From Solirubrobacterales bacterium (GTDB lineage: Bacteria > Actinomycetota > Thermoleophilia > Solirubrobacterales > Solirubrobacteraceae), in the NCBI GenBank assembly GCA_027315255.1, contig DAHUYL010000145.1:1-59681 (forward strand): a DNA stretch of 59,681 bases. The letters are read 5' to 3'. Positions 17,058-24,019 of this stretch are shown piece by piece; the stretch's first letter is position 1; every line of letters begins with the position of its first letter. Under the pieces are notes generated by a model that was given only the letters and a program-made list of their open reading frames with translations, ran no database searches and had not been told where the DNA came from. The translations under genes were made by a program, and so were the position numbers.

Positions 17058-18539
17058 ATGAGTCAAGAGCGTCACTTCGGACTGACCGGCCTTGCGACGA
17101 TGGGCGCGAACCTCGCCCGCAACGTCGCCCACCACGGGATCCCGGTCGCGGTCCACAACCGAACGACCAGCAGGATGGAGCGGTTCATCGAGGAGCATGG
17201 CGGCGAGGGGCCGCTGTCGGGACATCGGTCGACGGCCGACTGGGTGGCTGCGCTGGCGCGGCCGCGGGTGTGCATGAGCATGGTCCAGGCGGGACCGGCC
17301 ACCGACGCGGTGATCGAGGAGATCCTGCCGCTGCTCGAGGCCGGCGACGTGCTGATCGACGGCGGCAACGCCAACTTCCGCGACACCCAACGGCGTCACC
17401 GGACGGCGGCCGCGCGCGGCGTGCACTTCATCGGCGCCGGCGTGTCCGGCGGCGAGGAGGGGGCGCTGCACGGGCCCTCGATCATGCCGGGTGGGGAGCG
17501 CGAGGCGTACGAGCGGTCGGTACGGGACGTGTTCGAGGCGATCGCGGCCGATGTCGACGGGACGCCGTGCTGCGCGTACGTCGGTCCTGACGGCGCAGGG
17601 CACTACGTGAAGATGGTGCACAACGGGATCGAGTACGCCGACATGCAGCTGATCGCCGAGAGCTATGACCTGCTGCGCCACGGCGCCGGGCTCGAGGTCG
17701 GGCAGATCGCCGAGCGCTTCGAGCGCTGGAACGAAGGCGAGCTCGAGTCGTTCCTGATCGAGATCGCCGCGCGGGTGCTCGCCCACGTCGACGTCTCGAC
17801 CGGGCAGCCGCTCGTCGACGTGATCCTCGACGCGGCGGAGCAGAAGGGCACCGGCCGCTGGACCGCCCAGGACGCGCTCGAGCGCGGGGTGCCGCTGACG
17901 GGGATCACCGAGGCGGTGTTCGCGCGAACGCTGAGCGCGCTGCACGGCGAGCGCGAGCTCGCGGCCGGACGGCTGGCGGGACCCGGCGGCCGGACGGTCG
18001 GTGATGCGGATCCCGCCGGGCTGGCCGGCCCGGCGGGATCGGGCGGGCGTGATCAGCAGCTCGCGGACGACCTCGAGCAGGCGCTGTATGCCTCGAAGAT
18101 CGTCGCCTACGCGCAGGGATTCGCGCAGATGGCGGCCGCTTCGGAGGCCGAGGGCTGGTCGATCTCGCTGGGCGACATGGCGACGATCTGGCGCGGCGGG
18201 TGCATCATCCGCGCTCGCTTCCTCGACCGGATCCGCGAGGCCTACGACCGGGAGCCCGGGCCCGCGAACCTGATGCTGGCCGACTTCTTCGCGCAGGCGC
18301 TGGCCGAGGCGCAGGATCCCTGGCGGCGGGTCGTGGCCCGCGCCGCCGAGCTCGGCATTCCGGCGCCGGCATTCGCGTCGTCGCTCGCCTACTACGACGG
18401 CTACCGGCGGGCGCGCGGTCCTGCGTCGCTGATCCAGGGGCTGCGCGACCTGTTCGGCGCCCACACCTACCGGCGGGTCGACCGCGACGGCGTCTTCCAC
18501 GTGATGTGGGGCGAGGACGGGCGCGAGGTCGAGGCCTGA
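17058..18539 (+). CDS. gndA: 6-phosphogluconate dehydrogenase, long (NADP) type
   Basis: 493 residues from ATG 17058. Motifs are [20 protein letters not shown] (variant Rossmann), [35 protein letters not shown], the catalytic [17 protein letters not shown] and, near the C-terminus, [18 protein letters not shown]. This is the long dimeric family of the pentose phosphate pathway. Odd points are a Gly/Ala/Pro-rich insert before [13 protein letters not shown] (about residues 302-335) and the presence of a second, short enzyme in divergent orientation. The leader is very short, and leaderless transcription is possible. Confidence 0.93.
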   Translation: MSQERHFGLTGLATMGANLARNVAHHGIPVAVHNRTTSRMERFIEEHGGEGPLSGHRSTADWVAALARPRVCMSMVQAGPATDAVIEEILPLLEAGDVLIDGGNANFRDTQRRHRTAAARGVHFIGAGVSGGEEGALHGPSIMPGGEREAYERSVRDVFEAIAADVDGTPCCAYVGPDGAGHYVKMVHNGIEYADMQLIAESYDLLRHGAGLEVGQIAERFERWNEGELESFLIEIAARVLAHVDVSTGQPLVDVILDAAEQKGTGRWTAQDALERGVPLTGITEAVFARTLSALHGERELAAGRLAGPGGRTVGDADPAGLAGPAGSGGRDQQLADDLEQALYASKIVAYAQGFAQMAAASEAEGWSISLGDMATIWRGGCIIRARFLDRIREAYDREPGPANLMLADFFAQALAEAQDPWRRVVARAAELGIPAPAFASSLAYYDGYRRARGPASLIQGLRDLFGAHTYRRVDRDGVFHVMWGEDGREVEA

Positions 18540-18559
18540 CGGCGCGGACCCGGAGACGA

Positions 18560-18595
18560 CTGCGAGGTCGGGGCCGGAGGGCCCCGACCTCGCAG
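18560..18595. terminator. Strong bidirectional terminator hairpin
   Basis: A perfect 16-bp stem (CTGCGAGGTCGGGGCC at 18560-18575, complement at 18580-18595) with a GGAG loop between convergent genes ending at 18539 and 18623. Confidence 0.8.
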
Positions 18596-18622
18596 GTACG
18601 GGTTGACGGTCTGAGTCTGCGG

Positions 18623-19246
18623 TCAGGCGGTCTGCGGCGCCTTGGCGGCAAGGCGACGGCCCGCGAGCACGCGCTCCTCCTCGCTGACCTTGCCGGCATG
18701 GGCGAAGCCGAGTGCCACGAACACGGCCAGCAGGCCGGCCATGATGAAGGAGGCGATCGCGCCCCACAGCATGATCTGGCCGATCTTCCAGAAACCGTAC
18801 GCCTCGAGCAGCATGCCCCGCAGCGTCGTGCCCTTGAAGATCGTGGCCACGACGGCCTCGTCCTGGGTCGCTGCGGCGCTGCCGGGCTTGGCCGCCATCG
18901 CGGCTGCGCTCGCCTTCGAGTACACGCCGCCGAACGGCATGCCCTGGAGGTGGTATGCGATGAAATGGTCCGCGTACGCCTCTGCCTGCGCTCCGGTCAG
19001 CACCTGCTGACCGCCGTACTGCGCCAGATACGGGATCATCCGCTTCTGGATCTCGCCGGTGTTGGTCTTCGCGGCCAGGATCGCCGCCTTCGGCGGGAAG
19101 TAGATCTGCTGCATCGCGAGCTGGTTGCGCACGTTGCTGTCGGAGTAGCTGTGCCCCCAGAGGAGCAGCGCCCCTGCGACCACGAGTACGACTGCGACGA
19201 TCGCGCCGCCGCCGCTGGTGAGGATGTCAAAGGTCTTGCGTTGCAT
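18623..19246 (-). CDS. Membrane protein of unknown function
   Basis: 207 residues from ATG 19246, with GAGGAG upstream. A membrane helix near the N-terminus (residues 13-31, GGAIVAVVLVVAGALLLWG) and another near the C-terminus (LWGAIASFIMAGLLAVFVALGFAH) enclose an outer domain of about 130 residues. The domain holds MQQIYFPPKAAI and GAQAEAYADHFIAYHL. I recognise no catalytic motif. Paralogues with this two-helix layout are common as conserved hypotheticals in actinobacteria. No operon partner. Confidence 0.75.
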   Translation of the reverse strand: MQRKTFDILTSGGGAIVAVVLVVAGALLLWGHSYSDSNVRNQLAMQQIYFPPKAAILAAKTNTGEIQKRMIPYLAQYGGQQVLTGAQAEAYADHFIAYHLQGMPFGGVYSKASAAAMAAKPGSAAATQDEAVVATIFKGTTLRGMLLEAYGFWKIGQIMLWGAIASFIMAGLLAVFVALGFAHAGKVSEEERVLAGRRLAAKAPQTA

Positions 19247-19441
19247 GGTGGACTCCTCTCTTCCTTTTCGCCTGAGTCCCACTGATTTGCTGATGTGATA
19301 GTCGGTGATCGGGTGCACCCTGCGATTCGGGCGCCGTCCGCACAGCTGCTGCACGGCTCCCACGAACCGTGTTCGGGCCGACCCCCGCCCCGGTCAGGGT
19401 TTTTGCGCAGGCGACCAGCCGCAGCTGCGACAATCGGTCTC

Positions 19442-19828
19442 GTGTCGGCAGCCAACGTCGAGCTTGCGCGCCGCGGCTACGAGGCGCTCGTGCGAGGCGA
19501 TCTGGATGCGATCGCCGAGCTGCTCGCGCCCGATGTGCGGTGGCACGCCGGTGACCCCGACGCGGAGGGGGCGTGCCAGGGCCGTGCCCAGGCGCTCGCC
19601 TGGATCCACCGGCCTGAGCGACAGGGCCCAGGGCGCCTCGTCGATGTCATCGACGCGGGCGACAAGGTCCTCGTGCTGCTCGAGGCGCCCGACGAAGCGG
19701 CTGGCGGCGGCGCGGTCCGGCTGCGCGGCCAGGTGAGCACCTTCCGCGACGGGAAGGTCGTCGAGATGGTCGGCTACGCGACGCCGGCCGACGCGTTCGC
19801 CGCCGCCGGGCTGCCGGTGCCCGCCTGA
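19442..19828 (+). CDS. SnoaL/NTF2-like protein
   Basis: 128 residues from GTG 19442. The cone-fold pattern is clear: NVELARRGYEALVRGDLDAI, then LLAPDVRWHAGDPDAEGACQ and an end segment VSTFRDGKVVEMVGYATPADAF. Such proteins are small hydrolases, isomerases or binding proteins, and the substrate cannot be told. Its last base is the first base of the next ATG (TGATG), so it is co-translated with the HhH-GPD repair protein. Confidence 0.82.
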   Translation: MSAANVELARRGYEALVRGDLDAIAELLAPDVRWHAGDPDAEGACQGRAQALAWIHRPERQGPGRLVDVIDAGDKVLVLLEAPDEAAGGGAVRLRGQVSTFRDGKVVEMVGYATPADAFAAAGLPVPA

Positions 19829-20373
19829 TGCCCGATCAGCTGCACTTCACCGAATCGGCCGAGGCGAACGCGCTGATCGCGTCCGATCCGATGGCGCTGC
19901 TCGTCGGTTTCGCGCTCGACCAGCAGGTGACCGTCCAGAAGGCCTTCGCGGGCCCGCTCGTGCTCAAGCAGCGACTCGGCTCGCTCGACCCCGCTGCCCT
20001 CGCCGAGGCCGACCTCGAGGCCGTGTTTCGCGAGAAGCCGGCGATCCACCGCTTCCCGGGCGCGATGGCAGGCCGCGTACACGAGCTCGCGGCGCACGTG
20101 CTCGAGCGCTACGACGGCGACGCCGGTCGGGTCTGGCGCGACGCCGCCGACGCAGCACAGCTGCGCGCGAACCTGGCGGCGCTGCCGGGCTTCGGCGAGA
20201 TGAAGGTGAAGGCGCTCGGGTCCGTGCTCGCCAAGCGCTTCGGACTCGCCATCGCTGAGCCGCTCGTCCCCTCGCATCCGACGCTCGGCGACGTCGACTC
20301 CGCCCAGGCGCTCGCCGAGTACCAGGCCGCGAAGAAGCTCCACAAGCAGGAGTGGCTGAAGGCCAGGGCCTGA
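19828..20373 (+). CDS. HhH-GPD-type base excision repair protein
   Basis: 181 residues. The protein matches the actinobacterial HhH-GPD family of unknown glycosylase specificity: MALLVGFALDQQVTVQKAF, then LPGFGEMKVKALGSVLAKRF, which is the helix-hairpin-helix region (PGFGEMKV), and HPTLGDVDSAQALAEYQAAK. A role in removal of damaged bases is inferred from family. Overlaps the SnoaL-like gene by one base. tRNA-Gly follows 116 bases later. Confidence 0.85.
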   Translation: MPDQLHFTESAEANALIASDPMALLVGFALDQQVTVQKAFAGPLVLKQRLGSLDPAALAEADLEAVFREKPAIHRFPGAMAGRVHELAAHVLERYDGDAGRVWRDAADAAQLRANLAALPGFGEMKVKALGSVLAKRFGLAIAEPLVPSHPTLGDVDSAQALAEYQAAKKLHKQEWLKARA

Positions 20374-20489
20374 TCCGCGCCCGGCGGCCGGTGGTCGGCG
20401 GCCGGTGGCCGGCGGCGGCGGCTCGAGTGCGCCCCGCAGCCGCCGCGGTTCCCTCGCCCAGCCGCCCCGGTTACCATGAAAGGGTCCTT

Positions 20490-20561
20490 GCGGGCGAGGT
20501 GTCAACGGTTGCACGGGAGCCTTCCAAGCTCTAAGAACGGGTTCGACCCCCGTCGCCCGCT
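20490..20561 (+). tRNA. tRNA-Gly(TCC)
   Basis: Acceptor stem GCGGGCG/CGCCCGC, anticodon stem GGAGC/GCTCT with loop CTTCCAA (anticodon TCC), T arm with GGTTCGACC. Discriminator T20561. CCA is not encoded. A TACCAT box at 20472-20477 may be the -10 element. Confidence 0.95.
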
Positions 20562-20582
20562 CTGCTCTCGCCGTGCCGGCCG

Positions 20583-21044
20583 CTACTCGCCGAGGACCTT
20601 GATCACGAGCCGCTTGCGCCGCCCGCCGTCGAACTCGCAGTAGAACACCTGCTGCCACGGCCCGAGGTCGAGCCGGCCCGCGGTGACCGGCACGATCACC
20701 TGGTGGTGGACGAGCAGGTTCTTGAAGTGGGCGTCGCCGTTGTCCTCGCCGCCGCGATGGTGGCGATAGTCGCCCGGATCGGGCAAGAGCTCCTCGGCGA
20801 CCCGGTTGGCGGGCGGCTGCCAGCTCGGCGGCGCGAGCTTGTCGAGCCACTCGAGCACGTCGGCCTGGAGCCCCGGCTCGTCGTCGTTGATCCACACGCC
20901 CGCGGTGATGTGCATCGCGCAGACGAGCGCCATCCCCTCCTCGATCCCGGCGTCGCGGACGGCATCCGCGACGTCATCGGTGATCCGGACGAACTCGCGA
21001 CGGCGGGTCGTGTTGAATGTCCGGTAGACGGTGTGCGAGTGCAC
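20583..21044 (-). CDS. YjbQ/UPF0047 family protein
   Basis: 153 residues if GTG 21044 is the start; the frame stays open to an ATG at 21083 and the true start is uncertain. Family signatures are [20 protein letters not shown], the central [15 protein letters not shown] and the C-terminal [24 protein letters not shown]. YjbQ proteins have weak thiamine-phosphate synthase activity in vitro and a debated role. It is flanked by tRNA-Gly and tRNA-Trp. Confidence 0.87.
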   Translation of the reverse strand: MHSHTVYRTFNTTRRREFVRITDDVADAVRDAGIEEGMALVCAMHITAGVWINDDEPGLQADVLEWLDKLAPPSWQPPANRVAEELLPDPGDYRHHRGGEDNGDAHFKNLLVHHQVIVPVTAGRLDLGPWQQVFYCEFDGGRRKRLVIKVLGE

Positions 21045-21086
21045 GAGGTGGCATCGTACGTGGTCACGTTGCCGGCGCGGCACGCG

Positions 21087-21114
21087 TTGATCCGTTCATC
21101 GCATCGGCGATAAT
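21087..21114 (+). promoter_or_regulatory. Probable tRNA-Trp promoter
   Basis: TTGATC (21087-21092), a 16-base spacer and GATAAT (21109-21114) end 16 bases before the tRNA. Confidence 0.5.
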
Positions 21115-21130
21115 TCGAATCACCCCTCCG

Positions 21131-21201
21131 GGGGGACTGGTGTATCGGTAACATAGCGGTCTCCAAAACCGTTGCGCGAGGTTCGACTCCTCGGTCCCCC
21201 G
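21131..21201 (+). tRNA. tRNA-Trp(CCA)
   Basis: Acceptor stem GGGGGAC/GTCCCCC, anticodon stem GCGGT/ACCGT with loop CTCCAAA (anticodon CCA), T arm with GGTTCGACT. Discriminator G21201, the usual base for Trp. CCA tail not encoded. It is not linked to secE-nusG as in many bacteria. Confidence 0.93.
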
Positions 21202-21278
21202 CTTCGCCGCCCCCGGTAGCCCGATCAGGCCGGCCGGGGCCATGCTCCTCCGTCGGGACCAGAACGTAGGTTCCTCAC

Positions 21279-22052
21279 ATGACGCGGACGAACTCAGATG
21301 TGGAGCGCGTCTTGCAGCTGAAGGCGCAGGGTCTGACGGACGCCGCGGTCAGCGGCGTCACCGGGGTGCCGATCGCAACGATCCGCGGGTGGCGCCGCCG
21401 CGGCGTTCCTCGGCGCGCGCGCCACGCTGATGCCGACGCGATCTGCCCGCAGTGCCGGCGAGACCCTCACGACTGGGAGCAGCTGCCACACACCACCTAC
21501 GCCTACCTGCTCGGCACGTACCTCGGCGACGGTCACCTCCGTAACTGGGGTCGGCGCTGGATCCTGCGGATCAGCCTCGACATTGCCTACCCGCGAGTGA
21601 TCGACGAGTGCCGCTCGGCGATCGCGGCGATTCGCGGCCGCCCGGCGCACGTCCACCCGCATCACTCGGGCACCAATTGCGTCGATCTCGACTCCGGGTG
21701 GGTGAGCTGGCCGTGCCTCCTCCCGCAGCACGGTCGGGGACGCAGGACCGCACGATCAATCGCGCTGGCCGACTGGCAGCAGCGAATGGTCGACGAAGCT
21801 CCGGGGCCGTTCCTCCGCGGCCTGATCCACACAGACGGCTGGCGGGGGGTCAACAAGGTGCATGTGAAGGGCCACGACTACGAGTATCCCCGCTACCAGT
21901 TCTCCAGCCGCTCGGACGACATCCGCCGGCTGTTCTGCGACGCCTGCGACCGGCTCGGAGTCGAGTGGACGCCGTGGACCCGTTACCACGTTTCGGTCGC
22001 TAGACGAGCGTCGGTCGCACTCCTCGACCGCCATGTGGGGCCGAAGACATAG
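21279..22052 (+). CDS. HTH protein with two LAGLIDADG-like motifs
   Basis: 257 residues. Residues 1-45 form a homeodomain-like HTH (VERVLQLKAQGLTDAAVSGV, then TIRGWRRRGVP), followed by a CPQC knuckle (55-58). Two LAGLIDADG-type helices follow: YAYLLGTYLGDGHL (about 73-86) and GPFLRGLIHTDGWRG (about 179-193), each with the acidic residue of homing endonucleases. This is a free-standing gene, not inside an intron or intein, 78 bases after tRNA-Trp. It may be a domesticated endonuclease-derived regulator or a mobile free-standing endonuclease. No operon. Confidence 0.8.
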   Translation: MTRTNSDVERVLQLKAQGLTDAAVSGVTGVPIATIRGWRRRGVPRRARHADADAICPQCRRDPHDWEQLPHTTYAYLLGTYLGDGHLRNWGRRWILRISLDIAYPRVIDECRSAIAAIRGRPAHVHPHHSGTNCVDLDSGWVSWPCLLPQHGRGRRTARSIALADWQQRMVDEAPGPFLRGLIHTDGWRGVNKVHVKGHDYEYPRYQFSSRSDDIRRLFCDACDRLGVEWTPWTRYHVSVARRASVALLDRHVGPKT

Positions 22053-22125
22053 TGTCCCGCGACTCCGGGCGAGGAACGGCGATCGTCAAAGGGTGCGGCT
22101 CCTGCGGACCGACGCCGAGCCGTGG

Positions 22126-22140
22126 AGCTGCCTGGCAGCT
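22126..22140. repeat. Hairpin AGCTGCC-T-GGCAGCT
   Basis: A perfect 7-bp stem with a single-base centre, 74 bases after the LAGLIDADG gene. It may terminate that transcript. Confidence 0.5.
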
Positions 22141-22157
22141 GCGCGTGGCGCAGATCG

Positions 22158-22250
22158 CCCCAAATCGTCGGGCGGCTTGTCGATTTGGGGCCAACTGCCG
22201 CTGACAGCGGCGGTTTTCCCCAAATCGCGCTCTGCGCGTGCGATTTGGTG
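22158..22250. repeat. Alternating inverted-repeat array
   Basis: Four arms in order: CCCCAAATCG (22158-22167), CGATTTGGGG (22181-22190), CCCCAAATCGC (22218-22228) and GCGATTTGGTG (22240-22250, one mismatch). Each inner arm can pair with either neighbour, giving mutually exclusive hairpins; GCCGC/GCGGC adds an inner stem to the middle one. Confidence 0.8.
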
Positions 22251-22321
22251 CCAATCGCCGGCTGATCTCCGGTCATCGATGGGTTTGGACGGCGCCCGGG
22301 AGCGGTCGCAGCGCGGACCGG

Positions 22322-22355
22322 CGGATGGATGGATGGATGGATGTGGATGGATGGA
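22322..22355. repeat. GGAT tetranucleotide microsatellite
   Basis: Two runs of GGAT units separated by GT. It abuts the 3' end of tRNA-Leu(TAG), so it is transcribed as TCCA repeats right after the tRNA. Confidence 0.85.
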
Positions 22356-22439
22356 TGCGGGCGGGGGGACTCGAACCCCCAAGGGCCAAGGCCCACCGGC
22401 ACCTAAAACCGACGCGTCTGCCAATTCCGCCACGCCCGC
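22356..22439 (-). tRNA. tRNA-Leu(TAG)
   Basis: 84-nt class II tRNA with a long variable arm. Acceptor stem GCGGGCG/CGCCCGC with discriminator A, D arm starting TGGCGGAATTGGCAGACGCG, anticodon loop TTTAGGT (anticodon TAG), T arm GGGGGTTCGAGTCCCCC. CCA not encoded. Confidence 0.95.
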
Positions 22440-22533
22440 AACGGCCCGCCGCACCGCCGCTGGACCAAGCCTGTTCGCCTCGATCACCGGCATGTGCGGC
22501 AAGGAACGCGCGCAGATTGTACGGTCCCGTCTG

Positions 22534-23067
22534 ATGGCTGCGGTCCAGACCCTGCCGCGATCCACGACGGTCACGTATCCGAACCGCGACACACCCGCGA
22601 GCCGGACCGCGCGGAACGGGGTCGTCGCGGCGCTCGTGGTCTCGGCGATGCTGATCCTGGCGGTCACGGTCGGCGGGTGGAGCAAGCTGCAGGGGATGAC
22701 GCCGCTCGATTTCGCGTGGTCGCTCGCCTATCTGGTGATCGCGTTCTACGTGGGCACCCGCTGGGCGCGCGGTCTGTTGCCGATCGCGGCCGCGCTCGCG
22801 TTCCTGCTGCTGATCGTCTCGCTGATCGCCGGTCTCGGCGGCGCGGGCACGAGCTGGTTCGACCGCAGCGGCGGCGGCTACGCCGGTGCGCGGACGCTGT
22901 TCGGCGCAGCGGGCCTCAATCCGAATGCGCTCGGGCTGCTGACGCTGGCGCTGGCCCCCGTGCAGGCGCTGCTGCTCGCGTTCGCGACGCGCGGCTTCTC
23001 GCAGAAGTGGAACGTCGAGGTGGCAGCGCCCACCGGCGAGGTCAGGCCGCGGCGCGGTCGTAGTTGA
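22534..23067 (+). CDS. Small polytopic membrane protein
   Basis: 177 residues from ATG 22534, in the middle of a longer open frame whose first part covers the antisense of tRNA-Leu and is not coding. After a 35-residue polar start there are four hydrophobic segments: GVVAALVVSAMLILAVTV, DFAWSLAYLVIAFYVG, LLPIAAALAFLLLIVSLIAG and GLLTLALAPVQALLLAFA. No functional motif is recognised. Its last 26 bases overlap the convergent DUF5519 gene. Confidence 0.72.
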   Translation: MAAVQTLPRSTTVTYPNRDTPASRTARNGVVAALVVSAMLILAVTVGGWSKLQGMTPLDFAWSLAYLVIAFYVGTRWARGLLPIAAALAFLLLIVSLIAGLGGAGTSWFDRSGGGYAGARTLFGAAGLNPNALGLLTLALAPVQALLLAFATRGFSQKWNVEVAAPTGEVRPRRGRS

Positions 23068-23407
23068 GGCGCATCAGCGCGATCACGTCGCGCACGTCGT
23101 CATCGCCGGCGATCCTCCGAGCCGCCGGCCCGACCCTGCCGGGGAAGACGGGATGCTCGGTGATCCGCCCGGCCGCGGCGAGCTCGCTCCAGACGTCCTT
23201 CGGGAAGACGAAGTGCGCAGCGTGGTCGCCGTGCAGGTGGCCGAGCTCGCGGCGGCCCAGCCTGAACGCGAACTCGCCGCGCCGCCCATGGCCGGCCTCC
23301 ACTCCGGGCCAGGAGGTCACCGCCGCGGTGATCACCTCGGTGGCGGTCGAGTCGCTTGGCGCGAGCCCTTCGCTCGAACTGCGGCGCTGTGTGTTCTGGG
23401 CGCTCAT
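23042..23407 (-). CDS. DUF5519 (luciferase-domain) protein
   Basis: 121 residues from ATG 23407, preceded by GGAGGAGCC. The family pattern is VTSWPGVEAGHGRRGEFAFR, then LGHLHGDHAAHFVFPKDVWS and a final IALMRLNYDR. Pfam names this small fold Luciferase (DUF5519), but no light-related role is implied. It is divergent from soxR, and a SoxR-box-like palindrome lies in the gap, so redox-cycling compounds may induce it. Function otherwise unknown. Confidence 0.78.
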   Translation of the reverse strand: MSAQNTQRRSSSEGLAPSDSTATEVITAAVTSWPGVEAGHGRRGEFAFRLGRRELGHLHGDHAAHFVFPKDVWSELAAAGRITEHPVFPGRVGPAARRIAGDDDVRDVIALMRLNYDRAAA

Positions 23408-23452
23408 TGGCTCCTCCGTCGATTGAAAGATCACGAACCCGCAACCTACAAG

Positions 23453-23469
23453 CTCAAGCTAACTTGAAG
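23453..23469. promoter_or_regulatory. SoxR box
   Basis: CTCAAGCTAACTTGAAG is an imperfect palindrome matching the SoxR consensus (CCTCAAGTTAACTTGAGG) at most positions. It lies 45 bases upstream of the DUF5519 start and 30 bases upstream of soxR, so SoxR could control both genes. Confidence 0.75.
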
Positions 23470-23499
23470 TCAAGCCACGACCCTGGTTTGCTTCGGCAT

Positions 23500-23955
23500 G
23501 TGGCGGAGCTGCTGACGATCGGCCAGATCGCGCGGCGCAGCGGCGTGTCCGCATCGGCGCTGCGGTTCTACGAGGAACGGGGGCTGATCGCGTCCGAACG
23601 CGCGGGCTCGGGGCACCGCCGCTTTCGCAGGCCGGTGCTGAGGCGGATCGCGTTCATCGTGTTCGCGCAGCGCGTCGGCCTCACCCTCGAGGAGATCGGA
23701 GTCGAGCTCGCCAAGCTGCCCGTCGACTCGGTCCCGACGCGACGCGACTGGTCCCGATTGTCGAGCGCATGGAGCAACCGGATCGAGGGGCGGATCGTCG
23801 AGCTCGAGCGGCTGAAGGCCGGCCTCACGGACTGCATCGGCTGCGGCTGCCTGTCCCTCGACCGTTGCCAGCTCGCCAATCCAAGGGACCGCGTCGGCGC
23901 CGCCGGGCCGGGGCCGCGGTTCTGGATCGGAGACCGCCCGCCCCGCAGCGGCTAG
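23500..23955 (+). CDS. soxR: Redox-sensing MerR-family regulator SoxR
   Basis: 151 residues from GTG 23500. The MerR winged helix is LLTIGQIARRSGVSASALRF with YEERGLIASERAGSGHRRF. The [2Fe-2S] ligand motif CIGCGCLSLDRC (C-x2-C-x-C-x5-C) near residue 110 is the SoxR hallmark. Oxidation of the cluster by redox-cycling compounds activates transcription. In actinobacteria SoxR controls small sets of genes, here probably including the divergent DUF5519 gene. The stop codon TAG sits in the centre of a 14-bp palindrome (23947-23960). Confidence 0.93.
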   Translation: MAELLTIGQIARRSGVSASALRFYEERGLIASERAGSGHRRFRRPVLRRIAFIVFAQRVGLTLEEIGVELAKLPVDSVPTRRDWSRLSSAWSNRIEGRIVELERLKAGLTDCIGCGCLSLDRCQLANPRDRVGAAGPGPRFWIGDRPPRSG

Positions 23956-24019
23956 CCGCTGGCGCTGGCGCTGGCGCTGGCGCCGCGTCTGCGAACCCGG
24001 ACGCCCCGGCGCTAGCGCC
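23947..24019. repeat. Two palindromes and a GGCGCT repeat between soxR and FUSC
   Basis: AGCGGCTAGCCGCT (23947-23960) is centred on the soxR stop and GGCGCTAGCGCC (24008-24019) spans the stop of the convergent FUSC gene. Between them lies a GGCGCT hexamer repeat from about 23961. They may act as terminators for both strands. Confidence 0.65.

Larger units (their letters stand above)
22053..22355. other. Intergenic region with hairpin array and microsatellite
   Basis: 303 bases without a gene. Contents are a 7-bp palindromic hairpin (22126-22140), an alternating array of CCCCAAATCG/CGATTTGGGG arms (22158-22250) and a GGAT tetranucleotide repeat (about 22322-22355) directly at the 3' end of tRNA-Leu. 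Confidence 0.7.

Noticed and set aside
17028-18767. 579-codon open frame on the - strand
   Set aside because: Antisense to gndA, which has clear motifs.
23470-24011. Extension of the FUSC frame to 23470
   Set aside because: Arg-rich antisense of soxR created by the frameshift; the natural end is 24012.
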